A stretch of DNA of 64,000 nucleotides from Sulfurimonas sp. (GTDB taxonomy: Bacteria > Campylobacterota > Campylobacteria > Campylobacterales > Sulfurimonadaceae). Below are positions 51,408 through 61,389 of the stretch, in pieces (the stretch's first letter is position 1; the number at the start of each line of letters is the position of its first letter). Made by a program: the position numbers and the translations under genes. Location: the NCBI GenBank assembly GCA_030949945.1, contig JAUZRZ010000025.1, positions 124,001 through 188,000 of the forward strand, written 5' to 3'. Under the pieces are notes generated by a model, which worked only from the letters and a program-made list of their open reading frames with translations, did not search any database and was not told where the DNA came from.

Positions 51408-52748
51408 TTATTTCCCTAAACAAAAAGAGCCAAACATCTTGTCAAGCATCTCATCATTTTCAAAAGGTCTTGTTATGCTTGCCATCTCTTTGACAGCTTC
51501 ATTTAGATGAAAAGAAAATATCTCTAGTTCTTGATCTTCTAGTGGTAAAAATGACTCTTGTATATTTTTCATAGTCTCCTCAACTGCTGAGATTTGACGA
51601 CTTGAGATAAGCATAATCTCATCACTACTATTACTTCTATCCATTATCTCTTCTAAAACTGCCACTAAACTACTAACATCATCTTTGGAGTTAAGCTCTA
51701 AGTCAAACTCTAGTGAAGGAAATAAGAATTTTTCTTCTAAATCTTTTTTGTTTTTTACAACTATGGTTTGTTTAGAATTTTCTACACTCTTTAAAAGTTT
51801 TACTATATTTTTATCTTCATCATCAGCTTCTCTTGAGTTATCAAACAAAGCAACTACAATATCACTCTGCTCAACTGCTTCTAAACTTCTCTCTATCCCG
51901 ATTTTTTCTATCTCATTATCTGCTTCACGAATTCCTGCTGTATCTACCATACGAATAAGGTGTGTTCCAATTTTCACCTGCTCTTCGATAGTATCTCTAG
52001 TAGTTCCTGCAATATCACTGACAATTGCTCTATTAAAATTTAGTAGTGCATTTAAGAGTGAAGATTTTCCTACATTTGGTTTTCCAATGATTGCTACACG
52101 AAAACCTTGCATAAGTCCTTCTCTTGATTTTGAGGCTTGTAGTGTTTTATTTAGTAGAATGTAGAGTTCATCTAGTTTAGCCTTTATCTGCTCTACTAAG
52201 TCAGGAGGTAAATCCTCTTCAGCATAATCAATAGTAACCTCACTAAATGCTAAAATATGAATAATTTCATCTCGAACATCTTCTATAAAATGTTTAAGAG
52301 AACCTTTCATCTGTGCAGCTAAAATTTTTGCAGCATCCTCGCTTTTAGCTTCTATAAGTTGTGCGATAGCTTCTGCTTCACTTAAATCAATACGACCATT
52401 AAAAAAAGCACGTTTGGAAAACTCTCCAGGTGTTGCGAGTCTTGCTCCTGCGTTTAGTGTAGCTTTTAGTATACTTTGAGCCACTATAAAGCCACCATGA
52501 CACTGAATCTCAACTACATGTTCTGCTGTAAAAGAGTGTGGGGCTTTAAAGTAAATAACTATTGCTTCATCTATAAGTGTGCCACTACTATCAAATATAG
52601 TTGAGAGTGTTGCATATCTAGGCTGGATTTCTTTTTTTTGTGTAAGTTTTTTTGCTATATCTAAAGCATCATCCCCGCTAATACGGATAATTGCAATAGA
52701 GGCGATACCATTAGCAGTTGCAATGGCACTAATTGTATCTGAGTTCAT
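51408..52748 (-). CDS. mnmE: tRNA-modification GTPase MnmE
   Basis: 446 residues, full length. The N-terminal folate-binding domain starts NSDTISAIATANGIASIAII and includes GGFIVAQSILKATLNAGARL. The G domain has GKPNVGKSSLLNAL, DIAGTTRDTIEE and DTAGIREADNEIEK, and the C-terminal MFGSFCLGK has the catalytic-motif Cys (CxGK). With MnmG it modifies U34 in some tRNAs. It belongs to the rpmH-rnpA-yidD-yidC-jag-mnmE cluster and follows jag by one bp. Confidence 0.97.
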   Translation of the reverse strand: MNSDTISAIATANGIASIAIIRISGDDALDIAKKLTQKKEIQPRYATLSTIFDSSGTLIDEAIVIYFKAPHSFTAEHVVEIQCHGGFIVAQSILKATLNAGARLATPGEFSKRAFFNGRIDLSEAEAIAQLIEAKSEDAAKILAAQMKGSLKHFIEDVRDEIIHILAFSEVTIDYAEEDLPPDLVEQIKAKLDELYILLNKTLQASKSREGLMQGFRVAIIGKPNVGKSSLLNALLNFNRAIVSDIAGTTRDTIEEQVKIGTHLIRMVDTAGIREADNEIEKIGIERSLEAVEQSDIVVALFDNSREADDEDKNIVKLLKSVENSKQTIVVKNKKDLEEKFLFPSLEFDLELNSKDDVSSLVAVLEEIMDRSNSSDEIMLISSRQISAVEETMKNIQESFLPLEDQELEIFSFHLNEAVKEMASITRPFENDEMLDKMFGSFCLGK

Positions 52749-52749
52749 T

Positions 52750-53697
52750 TTAGTTATTATAGTCGTTAATAATTATATATTTAAGTCCATCACGAGTCGA
52801 ACGGATGACTACATATTTTTGAGGATATTTAGCTCGAAGTTCTTTAAGTGCTATTTGAACTAAAACACCATCAAGAATTTTCGTTTGTGCTCTACCATCT
52901 CTGTCTATATTTTCGCATACATTTACAAGATACCGCCCAATGGACTCTTCTTGATTTTGTAAAAACTCTGCTATCTCTAAACGTAGCTGTACATCATATG
53001 TAGAGTTTATCCAGTTAAAAATCATATAAGAGAGTGCTTTATATCTATAACCCTCTTTACCTATAAGTAGTGCAGCATCATCACCTTTAAATTCGACTAA
53101 AAGAGTTTCGCTGTCATATTGACTTACTTCAATAGTATCTATTGCAAAACAAGTGAGTTTAAAAAGTTCATTGATTTTACTCTGTACTTCTTCTATAATT
53201 GGGGCTAAGTTTGCACTTGTTTGAAGTTGCACTCCTACATCATGTTGGAAGTCATCTTTTTCATCATACTCATCATCATAATCTGCAGTATAATTAAGAC
53301 CATCTACTAAGTCATCATCTTCATCATCTTGATCACTGACAAATGATGCTGGCATTATGAGTATCATTTAAAACTTTTTGTACTTTCTCTTTTTTACAGG
53401 TTTTTCTTTATATATTTTCTCGTTTTGTACTTTTTCTTTTAGAGGTTTTTGAAAATTAGAAGGTTTTTTGATTTCACTCTTTTTAGGAGTTTCTTCTTTT
53501 TTTATCTTTTGGGGCTCTTTTTTCTCTTGTTCATCTAAACGAATTGCTACAATTATGGCACTCTTTTTAAATAGTCCCAAGAAACCTTTACTTGGAACCT
53601 GCACAACTTCTATTTTAAGTTGTGTGATAGAACACTCTAGTTGGTCTGCTGCATTTTTATATGCTATTTCTAATGTACTTGCTTCAATTTTTAACAT
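52750..53697 (-). CDS. jag: Jag (SpoIIIJ-associated) RNA-binding protein, interrupted by an in-frame stop
   Basis: Two same-frame ORFs (53697-53368 and 53367-52750) make up a Jag protein of about 315 residues. The Jag_N domain is SITQLKIEVVQVPSKGFLGL, a long Lys-rich linker ends at KKRKYKKF, then a TAA is followed directly by ATG. The rest is an acidic linker (SDQDDEDDDLVDGLNY), a KH-like domain (ALLIGKEGYRYKALSYMIFN) and an R3H domain (DVQLRLEIAEFLQNQEESIG; KYVVIRSTRDG). Two opposite indels about 20 bp apart would remove the stop and give KKF-NDTHNASFVSDQ, so an error pair is likely. Jag binds RNA and influences the envelope together with YidC. Confidence 0.85.
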
Positions 53698-53699
53698 AA

Positions 53700-55291
53700 C
53701 TATTTCTCTACTTTAGCTGCTTTGATTGCATCTTTTGCATTTTTAAATTGCTGATTTACAATAAACTGTTGTAGGATTGAAAAGAGGTTATTTACAAACC
53801 AGTATAGAACTAAACCTGAAGGAAAAGTTACAAAGAAAAATGTAAAGATTACAGGTAACCATTTCATTACTTTCTCTTGCATAGGGTCAGTAAAATTATT
53901 TGGTGTCATACGCTGTTGTAGGAACATTGATGCACCCATAAGAATTGGCATTATGTAGTAAGGATCCATACGAGAGAGATCATTTATCCATAAAATCCAT
54001 GGAGCACCTTGAAGCTCAACCGCATTAAGGAGTACACGATAAATCGCAAAAAATACAGGAATTTGCATAAGCATAGGAAGACATCCACCCAGTGGGTTAG
54101 CGCCATTCTTTTTATACATATCCATAGTTGCTTGGTTTAAACGCTGAGGATCACCTTTATACTTCTCTTTTAAATCTTTGATTTTAGGTGCAAGGTCTTT
54201 CATCTTTTGCATTGAGACCATACCCTTATATGTTAAAGGATACAGTACAAATCTAATAATAGCAGTAAGTGCAATAATTGCCCAACCCCAGTTTCCAAAA
54301 ATACCATGTAACCATGAAAGAAGTGCAAAGAGTGGTTTGGCTGCAAATGTAAACCAACCATACTCTATGGCATTCGTAAGTACAGGGTTAATTGACTTGA
54401 GTGTTTTATAGTTCTTTTGACCTATGTATCCGCTAAAGTTTATGTTTTGCATCCCATCAAAATATACTACAGGGTTATCTTCTAAGTCTCTTTCAACAAA
54501 AACAGTTCTATCTTTACCTAGTTCGTACATAATAGTCGCTGTGTATTGATCAAACGCAGAGATAAGTTCTACACCTGAAAAGGACTTACGACCCTCAGCA
54601 TCTCCATCTTCTATAATTGTTACAATTTCATCATCGGTATAAACCATAGCACCTACGACTGTCATCATTTGCTCTTCTTCGTTTACACGAGGACGTTGAC
54701 CTAAGTAAACATAATAGCGTTTATCTTGACTTAAAGAAATTGACACATCATAATGCCCATCTTCAAAAAAGTTATCTTTTTATTTACTGAGAGTGATGAG
54801 AGTTTTTGTGTTAATGTTACACTTTTAGCACTCCCATCAAGATTGAGTTCATCTACACTAGCAGTATAGGCCACTTTTATAGCCTCTTTATTTAACTCTT
54901 CATCCATAAATCTAATATATAAAGGTTTCGTGCCATTAGTAGGGATAAGCTGTGCATGTCTATCTTCTTTATCTCTAAACTTCTCTTGGAGTAACTCTTT
55001 AGAAGAGATTCGCCCTAGTGTATCTATTTTAAGTATAAAGTTTTTACTTGTAACAGTTACAAGGTTACTAGAACTACTCTTTTGTGACTCTGAAATAATA
55101 TGTCCAGCTTCTGCTTCTACATTTACTGATTCGCTCTGCTGAGCTATATTACTTTTAACTGCTGTTTTAACTTTAGTATCTTCCACTACTGGTTCTACTG
55201 GTGGAAAGATTGCTGTATACGCTACGAAAAAAATTACTGATAATAGTACAGCTACTATTAATCTCTGGTTTGGTGACATTTTGTCTAACAC
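53700..55291 (-). CDS. yidC: Membrane protein insertase YidC (one frame break)
   Basis: About 530 residues. The N-terminal anchor is LIVAVLLSVIFFVAYTAIF, a large periplasmic domain follows, and the insertase core has GWFTFAAKPLFALLSWLHGI, NWGWAIIALTAIIRFVLYPL with the conserved hydrophilic-groove Arg, GGCLPMLMQIPVFFAIYRVL and FFVTFPSGLVLYWFVNNLFS. The break at about 54735-54780 lies in the periplasmic domain. YidC inserts membrane proteins alone or with Sec. It lies 3 bp after yidD and 2 bp before jag. Confidence 0.96.
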
Positions 55292-55294
55292 AAA

Positions 55295-55591
55295 TTACCC
55301 TTTATATGAAAAATTTTTTATTATGTAATAGTGGTTCTTTTTATCTGGAACCAACCAATACTTTATTGTGCCTACTTCTAACTTAGCAGGTTTACACTCA
55401 AGGTTATAAAGCAATGGATGCTCTATTCCTCCATCAAATAATTGATTACAACGTAGTATTCTAGTTAAAGAGTGGTAAAACGCACTTGAAATTGAGTTAT
55501 TTTCGAAATTTAATCGTGCATATTCACTACAAGTTGGATAATATCTACAAGAACCAAAGCCAATGAGGGTAAAAACTTCTGATAAAGCCAT
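55295..55591 (-). CDS. yidD: Membrane protein insertion efficiency factor YidD
   Basis: 98 residues. The signature GFGSCRYYPTCSEYA and the later TRILRCNQLFDGGIEHPL with its third Cys are diagnostic. YidD is a peripheral inner-membrane protein that assists YidC. It sits between rnpA and yidC as in most bacteria. Confidence 0.95.
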   Translation of the reverse strand: MALSEVFTLIGFGSCRYYPTCSEYARLNFENNSISSAFYHSLTRILRCNQLFDGGIEHPLLYNLECKPAKLEVGTIKYWLVPDKKNHYYIIKNFSYKG

Positions 55592-55597
55592 AATAGT

Positions 55598-55936
55598 TTA
55601 AGTAAAAGTTTTCGCATTTCTTAATACTTTGATAAAATCATTTTGAAGTTTTTCATGAGTTGAATCAAAGAGTCCTACTTTTGCAACAAATACATAAGAG
55701 CCATCTTTGAGTTTTGGAGAGTGTTCACGAAAAAGTGCTCGCATGCGACGTTTTGCTCGGTTGCGTTTAACGGCATTTCCAAGTTTTTTCGTTGCTGTAA
55801 AGCCTACTTTGTGAGTTCCATTGTGAGGAAGGTAAAAAAGCACAACACTGTTTGAATGTTGGTTTTTCCCTTTGTTATATACATATTGAAACTCCTTATG
55901 GAGCTTCAGTGTGTAAAATCCGCCTAAACTGACAAT
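55598..55936 (-). CDS. rnpA: Ribonuclease P protein component (start uncertain)
   Basis: The core [20 protein letters not shown] and [20 protein letters not shown] is the RNase P protein RNA-binding motif. The first ATG in frame (55843) would lose the N-terminal helix; the frame continues upstream as [20 protein letters not shown], which matches the family N terminus, so the gene must begin earlier. No ATG, GTG or TTG is in frame between there and the upstream stop; an ATT at 55936 inside rpmH is the best candidate unless a base is missing. An AAGGAG-ATG at about 55900 is in another frame. The protein supports RNase P RNA in tRNA 5' maturation. Confidence 0.85.
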   Translation of the reverse strand: MVSLGGFYTLKLHKEFQYVYNKGKNQHSNSVVLFYLPHNGTHKVGFTATKKLGNAVKRNRAKRRMRALFREHSPKLKDGSYVFVAKVGLFDSTHEKLQNDFIKVLRNAKTFT

Positions 55937-56058
55937 CTTTTACGACCTTTAGCTCTTCTACGGTTTAAAACTCTACGACCGTTCTTAGTAGCCATACGTG
56001 CTCTAAAACCGTGAGTTCTTTTTCTTGGTGTTGAATGTGGCTGGTATGTTCTTTTCAC
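55924..56058 (-). CDS. rpmH: 50S ribosomal protein L34
   Basis: 44 residues starting with GTG at 56058: the sequence [20 protein letters not shown] followed by [20 protein letters not shown] is unmistakable L34. AAGGA lies 6 nt upstream of the GTG. It heads the rpmH-rnpA-yidD-yidC-jag-mnmE cluster. It is short and intact. Confidence 0.97.
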   Translation of the reverse strand: MKRTYQPHSTPRKRTHGFRARMATKNGRRVLNRRRAKGRKRLSV

Positions 56059-56117
56059 GACATATCCTTATATAAAATTAAGTTCGAAATAATACAAAAA
56101 TTTTACTTAAAGTGTTG

Positions 56118-58702
56118 TTAAGTGACTATAACTTCTATATTTTCACCCTCTTTTACAAACTCAACACGTGAACCTTCGACAATACTGCCATCCAAAATCA
56201 AGTCTGCTAGTTTATCTTCAACAATCTCATAAAGAGCACGCTTAAGAGGTCTTGCCCCATAAACAGGGTCAAATCCAGCTTCTGCAATATATGTTTTAGC
56301 CTCAGGAGAGAGTGTTAATGTAATATCTCTATCTTTTACTTTTTTAGCAATATCACTAAAAAATATATCTACTATACCAACTATTTCTTCTTGTCCGAGT
56401 GCATTAAATATTACTACATCATCGAGTCTATTTAAAAACTCCGGTTTAAATGCTCCTCTTAACTCAGCCATAACCATCTCATCAAGTGCTTCACTTGGCT
56501 CATTTTGTATGATTTTATCACTCGCAATATTTGATGTCAAGATAATTATAGTGTTAGAAAAATCAACCGTTACACCTTTGTTGTCTGTTAATCGTCCATC
56601 ATCTAAAACTTGAAGAAGTATATTAAAAACATCTGGGTGTGCTTTTTTTCTACCTCATCAAAAAGAATTACACTATATGGTTTTCTTCTCACTGCTTCTG
56701 TTAACTGTCCTCCCTCATCATAACCTACATATCCAGGTGCAGCACCTACTAGTCGAGAGACTGCATGTTTTTCCATATACTCACTCATATCAATACGAAT
56801 CATTGCATCTTCTGAATCAAACAAGAAGTTTGCAAGTGTTTTAGCAGTCTGTGTTTTACCGACTCCTGTTGGTCCTAGAAAGAGAAAACTACCTATAGGT
56901 GAGTTCTCATCACTTAAACCAGCTTTGTTGCGTTTGATGGCACGAGCGACTGCATGAGTAGCTTTTGATTGACCTATTACAGTTTTATTTAACTCATCTT
57001 CTACATGAACTATTTTTGCCTGCTCTGATTGGAGCATTTTATTGACTGGAATATGTGTCCAACGAGAAATTACCCCTGCAATGGAGTCTTCATCAACACT
57101 ATTTTTAAGAAGTGTCCCCTCTGCTTGTAATTTATCCCAGTTTTCATTAATAGTTTTCTCTTCTTCTAGAAGTTTTGGAATATCTCCATACTCTATTTCA
57201 GCTGCTTTATTAAAATCACTTGCACTTTTTGCAAGTTCTGCCTCTCTGCGTTTTGCTTCAATCTTTCCTTTAATAGAAGATATTTTTTCAAAAACCTCTT
57301 TTTCTGTTTCAAACTGTGAAGTCAATTTTTGTACTTCTTCTTCAACATCAGCAAGTTCTTTTTCTATTTCTACTAGACGTTTTTCATTCGCAGGAGTTTT
57401 TTCCATTTTAAGTGCTTCTTTCTCTACCATCAATTCTGAGAGTTGGCGTTTTGCACGCGATAGCACTGTCGGTTCTGATTCTATCTGCATCTTCAGCTCT
57501 GCTGCTGCCTCATCAATAAGGTCAATCGCCTTATCAGGTAAAAATCTATCTGCAATATATCTATCACTCAAACGTGCTGCTGCTACAAGTGCACTATCTG
57601 TAATAGTTACATTATGAGTGTGCCTCTAAGCGCTCTTTTTAATACCACGAAGTATTTGAAGCGATTGGTTGACAGTTGGCTCATCTAAGTTAATTGGTAA
57701 AAAACGACGTTGCAACGCTGCATCTTTTTCAAAATACTTTCTGTACTCTTTAAGAGTAGTCGCACCAATAGTATTTAACTCACCTCTTGCAAGTGCTGGT
57801 TTTAAGATATTTGCTGCATCCATACTACCCTCACTCGCTCCTGCCCCAACAATAGTATGAATTTCATCGATAAAGAGAATAATATTACCATTCTCTTTAA
57901 CCTCGGTAATGACTGATTTTAGTCTATCTTCAAACTCACCTCTATACTTTGCTCCAGCAATTAATGCACTCATATCTAATGCAACAACTCGTTTATTTTT
58001 GAGTGAAGTTGGGACATTACCTGAATTCATTCTTTGTGCTAGACCCTCTACAAGTGCTGTTTTTCCAACACCTGGTTCCCCTAATAAAATAGGATTATTT
58101 TTTGTTTTACGAATGAGTATTTGCATCATACGTGTTATCTCTTCATCACGACCTATTACAGGAGAGAGTTTTCCCTCTGCTGCTTCATGTGTTAAGTCTA
58201 TTCCATACTTAGAGAGTGCATCTAGTGTTTCATCTGCACTTTGTGAGTCAATCTTCGCTCCACCCCTCGATGCTTCTAAGTTTTTACTTAACTCTAATAC
58301 ATCTATATACTTAGGTAGTATGCTTACATATGGTTCTGACTTTAGGTTTGCGAGAATATAAGTATCTACTGCTAAAAATGTATCACCATTTTGAGCCATT
58401 AGCCCAGCACCTTTTTCTAATGTTTCTACAAAGTCTTTAGAGAGCTTTATACTCTCTTTAGTTACATTTGAAGATTTTGGTAGCTTTTCACTAAGACTCT
58501 TTACATCCAACTCCATCGCAACTTTATCTATATTCATCTTTCTGAGCATTTGATTTTAAAATCGAATCTGAATTTGTAAGTAGTGCCCATAAAAATGTTC
58601 ACTCGTAACCTCTTGGTTTTTATTATGTAGTGCCAAAGATATTGCACTCTCTATTGTCTGTGTTAAATTATGTGTTAGTTTTTCAAAAATATTATTACTC
58701 AT
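56118..58702 (-). CDS. clpB: Chaperone ClpB disaggregase (several frame breaks)
   Basis: About 860 residues after repair, normal for ClpB. The ATG at 58702 has AAGGA 6 nt upstream and begins [20 protein letters not shown]. The N domain follows, then the first AAA domain (Walker [35 protein letters not shown]), the ClpB-specific coiled-coil middle domain ([20 protein letters not shown]), and the second AAA domain (Walker [50 protein letters not shown]). Breaks lie near 58600 (one T short), 58555 (one A extra), 57600-57625, 56645 and 56560. It dissolves protein aggregates with DnaK. No HrcA or HspR operator was recognised upstream. Confidence 0.95.
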
Positions 58703-58784
58703 TTGGAATCCTTTAAATGAATTATTTTGATTATGGGTAGTTAAATATTTACCTATTTGTTCTCTTTATTCCATTACTTACCTA

Positions 58785-58884
58785 ACATTACAGATTTTTC
58801 AAAAAGCCCCTTTTTATAGCTTTAGGTTGTAGGGATAGATATGTTCCTGCGACTATAAGGTGCTTTGCTCCTTATAGTCCATAA
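58785..58884. repeat. Intergenic hairpin element, copy C
   Basis: Third copy of the element. A GATTTTTC/AAAAAGC-type hairpin is followed by TTTATAGCTTTAGGTTGTAG, then an imperfect GGGATA/TGTTCC hairpin, then the long stem GACTATAAGG (58851-58860) with CCTTATAGTC (58870-58879) around a TGCTTTGCT loop. It is nearly identical to copy B except that B has about 48 more nt in the loop. It lies between the divergent clpB and nitroreductase genes, so a plain terminator role does not explain it. Confidence 0.8.
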
Positions 58885-58948
58885 TAGTATTATGCACTTA
58901 TAATTTTTTTAATAATTATTTCACTATAATTCCACCAAAGGATTGTAT

Positions 58949-59629
58949 ATGCCAACTGTTTTAGAAGCTTTAGAAAATCGTTCTTCAAAAAGAGCGTATA
59001 GTGATGTGAAAATCCCACACGAAACTCTTGAGAAAATACTAAGAGCTGCAGGAATGACACCAAGCGGTGCAAATATGCAGCCATGGGTTACTTATGCTGT
59101 TAGTAATGCAGACAAACTCAAAAAAGTTGGTGATGCAGTTATCGCTAAAATGGATGAGGGTATAGAACATGACCAGTTTATTCAGTACTATCCTGTTAAA
59201 TGGACAAACCCCTATAAAAAGCGTCGCATTGTGACAGGTTCAGGTCTCTATAAACTTATGGAAGTCGATAGAAAAGACAATGAAACTCGCATCCAAATGT
59301 GGAAAGATAATTTTAGATGGTTTGGTGCAGGAACTGTAATTTTTGTCTTTACAAACAAGGCAAATATTGATGGTTCTCAAGGTGCACTTATAGATTGTGG
59401 TGCCTATATGCAAAGTATTATGCTTGCAGCTCAAGAGTTTGGCATAGACTCTTGTCCTCAAGGTTCAACTACTGAATTTGGTCGTGTTGTTGCAGAGGCA
59501 CTTGAAGTTCCTGATAACTTAGCACTTTTATATAGTGTGGTTTTGGGCTATGCAGATAAAGAGGCAAAAATAAATTCTTATCGACCTAAACGCGTAAATT
59601 TAGAAGAGTCTGTAACTTTTATAGACTAG
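58949..59629 (+). CDS. Nitroreductase-family flavoprotein
   Basis: 226 residues from the ATG at 58949, chosen because AAGGA lies 6 nt upstream. ENRSSKRAYSDVKIPHETLE, AAGMTPSGANMQPWVTYAVS, MQSIMLAAQEFGIDSCPQGS and LLYSVVLGYADKEAKINSYR match the NfsB/FRP-like FMN reductase fold. It reduces nitro compounds or quinones with NAD(P)H; the natural substrate is unknown. Its stop overlaps the convergent PLP enzyme gene by 11 nt. Confidence 0.88.
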   Translation: MPTVLEALENRSSKRAYSDVKIPHETLEKILRAAGMTPSGANMQPWVTYAVSNADKLKKVGDAVIAKMDEGIEHDQFIQYYPVKWTNPYKKRRIVTGSGLYKLMEVDRKDNETRIQMWKDNFRWFGAGTVIFVFTNKANIDGSQGALIDCGAYMQSIMLAAQEFGIDSCPQGSTTEFGRVVAEALEVPDNLALLYSVVLGYADKEAKINSYRPKRVNLEESVTFID

Positions 59630-60496
59630 ACTTCTTACGTTTATAGCGTTCAAGCATGCTCATATTTCCACTAACTCCTCCACTATGTATATACAAAATA
59701 CTCTCTTTTGTGTCTCTCAAGAGTGATAACCACATAGCTGGGGCATATAGTAAGTCAAACTCCACACCACCTCTTTTTAGTTTTGTATATATTTCAAAAA
59801 ACTCATCATACAGTTTAGCAAAATGATACTTCTTTTTAGGTTCTAAAATGATGAGATTATTTGGGATTGTATCTAGGGGGCTTGCATCTGCTCTTTTAAA
59901 TACTCTACACTTCCGATACAGGGTGTTGTATAAACAGTATACTCAGGTAAAGAGAGTGCAAGGTAGAGTGCTGTAGTTCCAGTTCCAGAAGGTGTAGCTA
60001 TAGCTTTAAGCTTTGAGAACTTTTCATCTTTAAGTTGTTCTCTTAACTCACTAGCTAAAACTTCTAAACCTGCTTTTGCACTAACATCTGCTCCACCTTG
60101 GTCTATTAGTAAACTCTTATCATCTAGGTTCAAACGCAGACCCGATATATACTCTTTATACAAACTTCGCTCAAGTTCTATAGTTTTCATACCAAGATAG
60201 AGAGATTCATAGTAGTTGCCATACTTTTGTTCTTTTACTATAGGACTAAGTGTTTGGGTGTAGTAGATAAACTCCCACTCTTTTTCTCTACATATCGCAG
60301 CGAGTGCTAGCATAGCATTAGATTGAGTGCCACCATAAGAGATGATTTTGTTGTATTTATTTTTGGGAGTTTGAAGGAGGCTATAGAGTTTTCTATATTT
60401 ATTTCCAGAGAGATAAGGATCTATTAACTCATCTCGCTTTATAAAAAAATCCCGCCCCTCTAAAGTTATACTAGAGATAGGCGAGAGAGTATTCAA
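59619..60496 (-). CDS. PLP-dependent deaminase, ACC deaminase / D-cysteine desulfhydrase family (one frame break)
   Basis: About 292 residues. FIKRDELIDPYLSGNKYRKL holds the PLP Lys, then ISYGGTQSNAMLALAAICRE, IDQGGADVSAKAGLEVLASE and IATPSGTGTTALYLALSLPE, the PLP-phosphate loop. A break near 59880 in a C-run cuts the frame, but the C terminus continues (DTIPNNLIILEPKKKYHFAK; YIHSGGVSGNMSMLERYK) to TAA at 59619-59621. The family includes 1-aminocyclopropane-1-carboxylate deaminases and D-cysteine desulfhydrases; the second is more likely in this type of organism, but sequence alone does not decide. Confidence 0.82.
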
Positions 60497-60506
60497 AAAG
60501 ACCTAG

Positions 60507-61336
60507 CTACTTAATTGTAGCTTTTTTCTGAAGTGCTGCCATTTTTTCTTGCATCACTGATTTAAATTTTTCCATTTTTAAACGTTGTTCTATCGCAGGT
60601 TTTACATCTTGAAAACTTCTTGTTGCTGCATCTTTTTTCTCTTCTAAATAAATAACATGATACCCAAACTGTGTTTTAACAGGCTCCGTAGTAATACTCC
60701 CTACTTTCATACTAAAAACCTTATCATTAAACGCAGGAACCATTTGCCCTTGAGCAAAGAAACCTAAGTCTCCACCTTTTGGTCCACTAGGTCCAGTTGA
60801 TTTACTCTTAGCAAGCTCTTGAAATTTTTCTTTTAACTTTTGACCACTTAAATGTTTTAGTTCATTTATGATTTTCTTAGCCTCTGCCTCTTCTTTAACC
60901 AAAATATGACGGGCATGAACTGCTGCTTTTTCGTTAAACTCTTCTTTGTTCTTATTATAATAATCTTTAAGTTTTTCTCTGAAACTTTAATACTATCTAC
61001 TACTTTTTTTGCCACACTTGAACAGCAAGCTCTTTTTTCATACGTTCTTCAAGCTTTTTATACTCTTCTTTATACTCTTTTGATTTGAGTATCCCAGTTT
61101 TTTTTGCATCACTCATAGATAAGTTCTTTTCCTATAAGTTGCTGGAGTACTTGTTGTCTAAATTCAGCTTGCTTCTCTGCTGGAACTTGATTAAATCTAC
61201 CCTGAGTAGCATTCATAAGTTCCGTATCAACCTCTTGTTGTGTAATTGCTTTTCCATTTACCGTTACAAGAGTATTTGCCGAAGCTATAGCACCTGTGAC
61301 TAATATTGTCGATAAAATTTTTGTCGCTAGTTTCAT
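60507..61336 (-). CDS. Periplasmic PpiC-type peptidyl-prolyl isomerase, PEB4-like (several frame breaks)
   Basis: About 275 residues. Signal peptide MKLATKILSTILVTGAIASA, a SurA-like N-terminal helical domain (GKAITQQEVDTELMNATQGR; PAEKQAEFRQQVLQQLIGKE), a middle part spread over two frames between 61110 and 60900 (EYKEEYKKLEERMKKE; KLKDYYNKNKEEFNEKAAVH; ARHILVKEEAEAKK), and a parvulin domain (GPKGGDLGFFAQGQMVPAFN; VKTQFGYHVIYLEEKKDAAT). Size and layout match Campylobacter PEB4/CBF2, a chaperone for outer-membrane proteins. Confidence 0.9.
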
Positions 61337-61389
61337 TCGTATTCCTTTATTTTATTAAAGTTAGTTTAATATGAATTAACTAATAGTTA

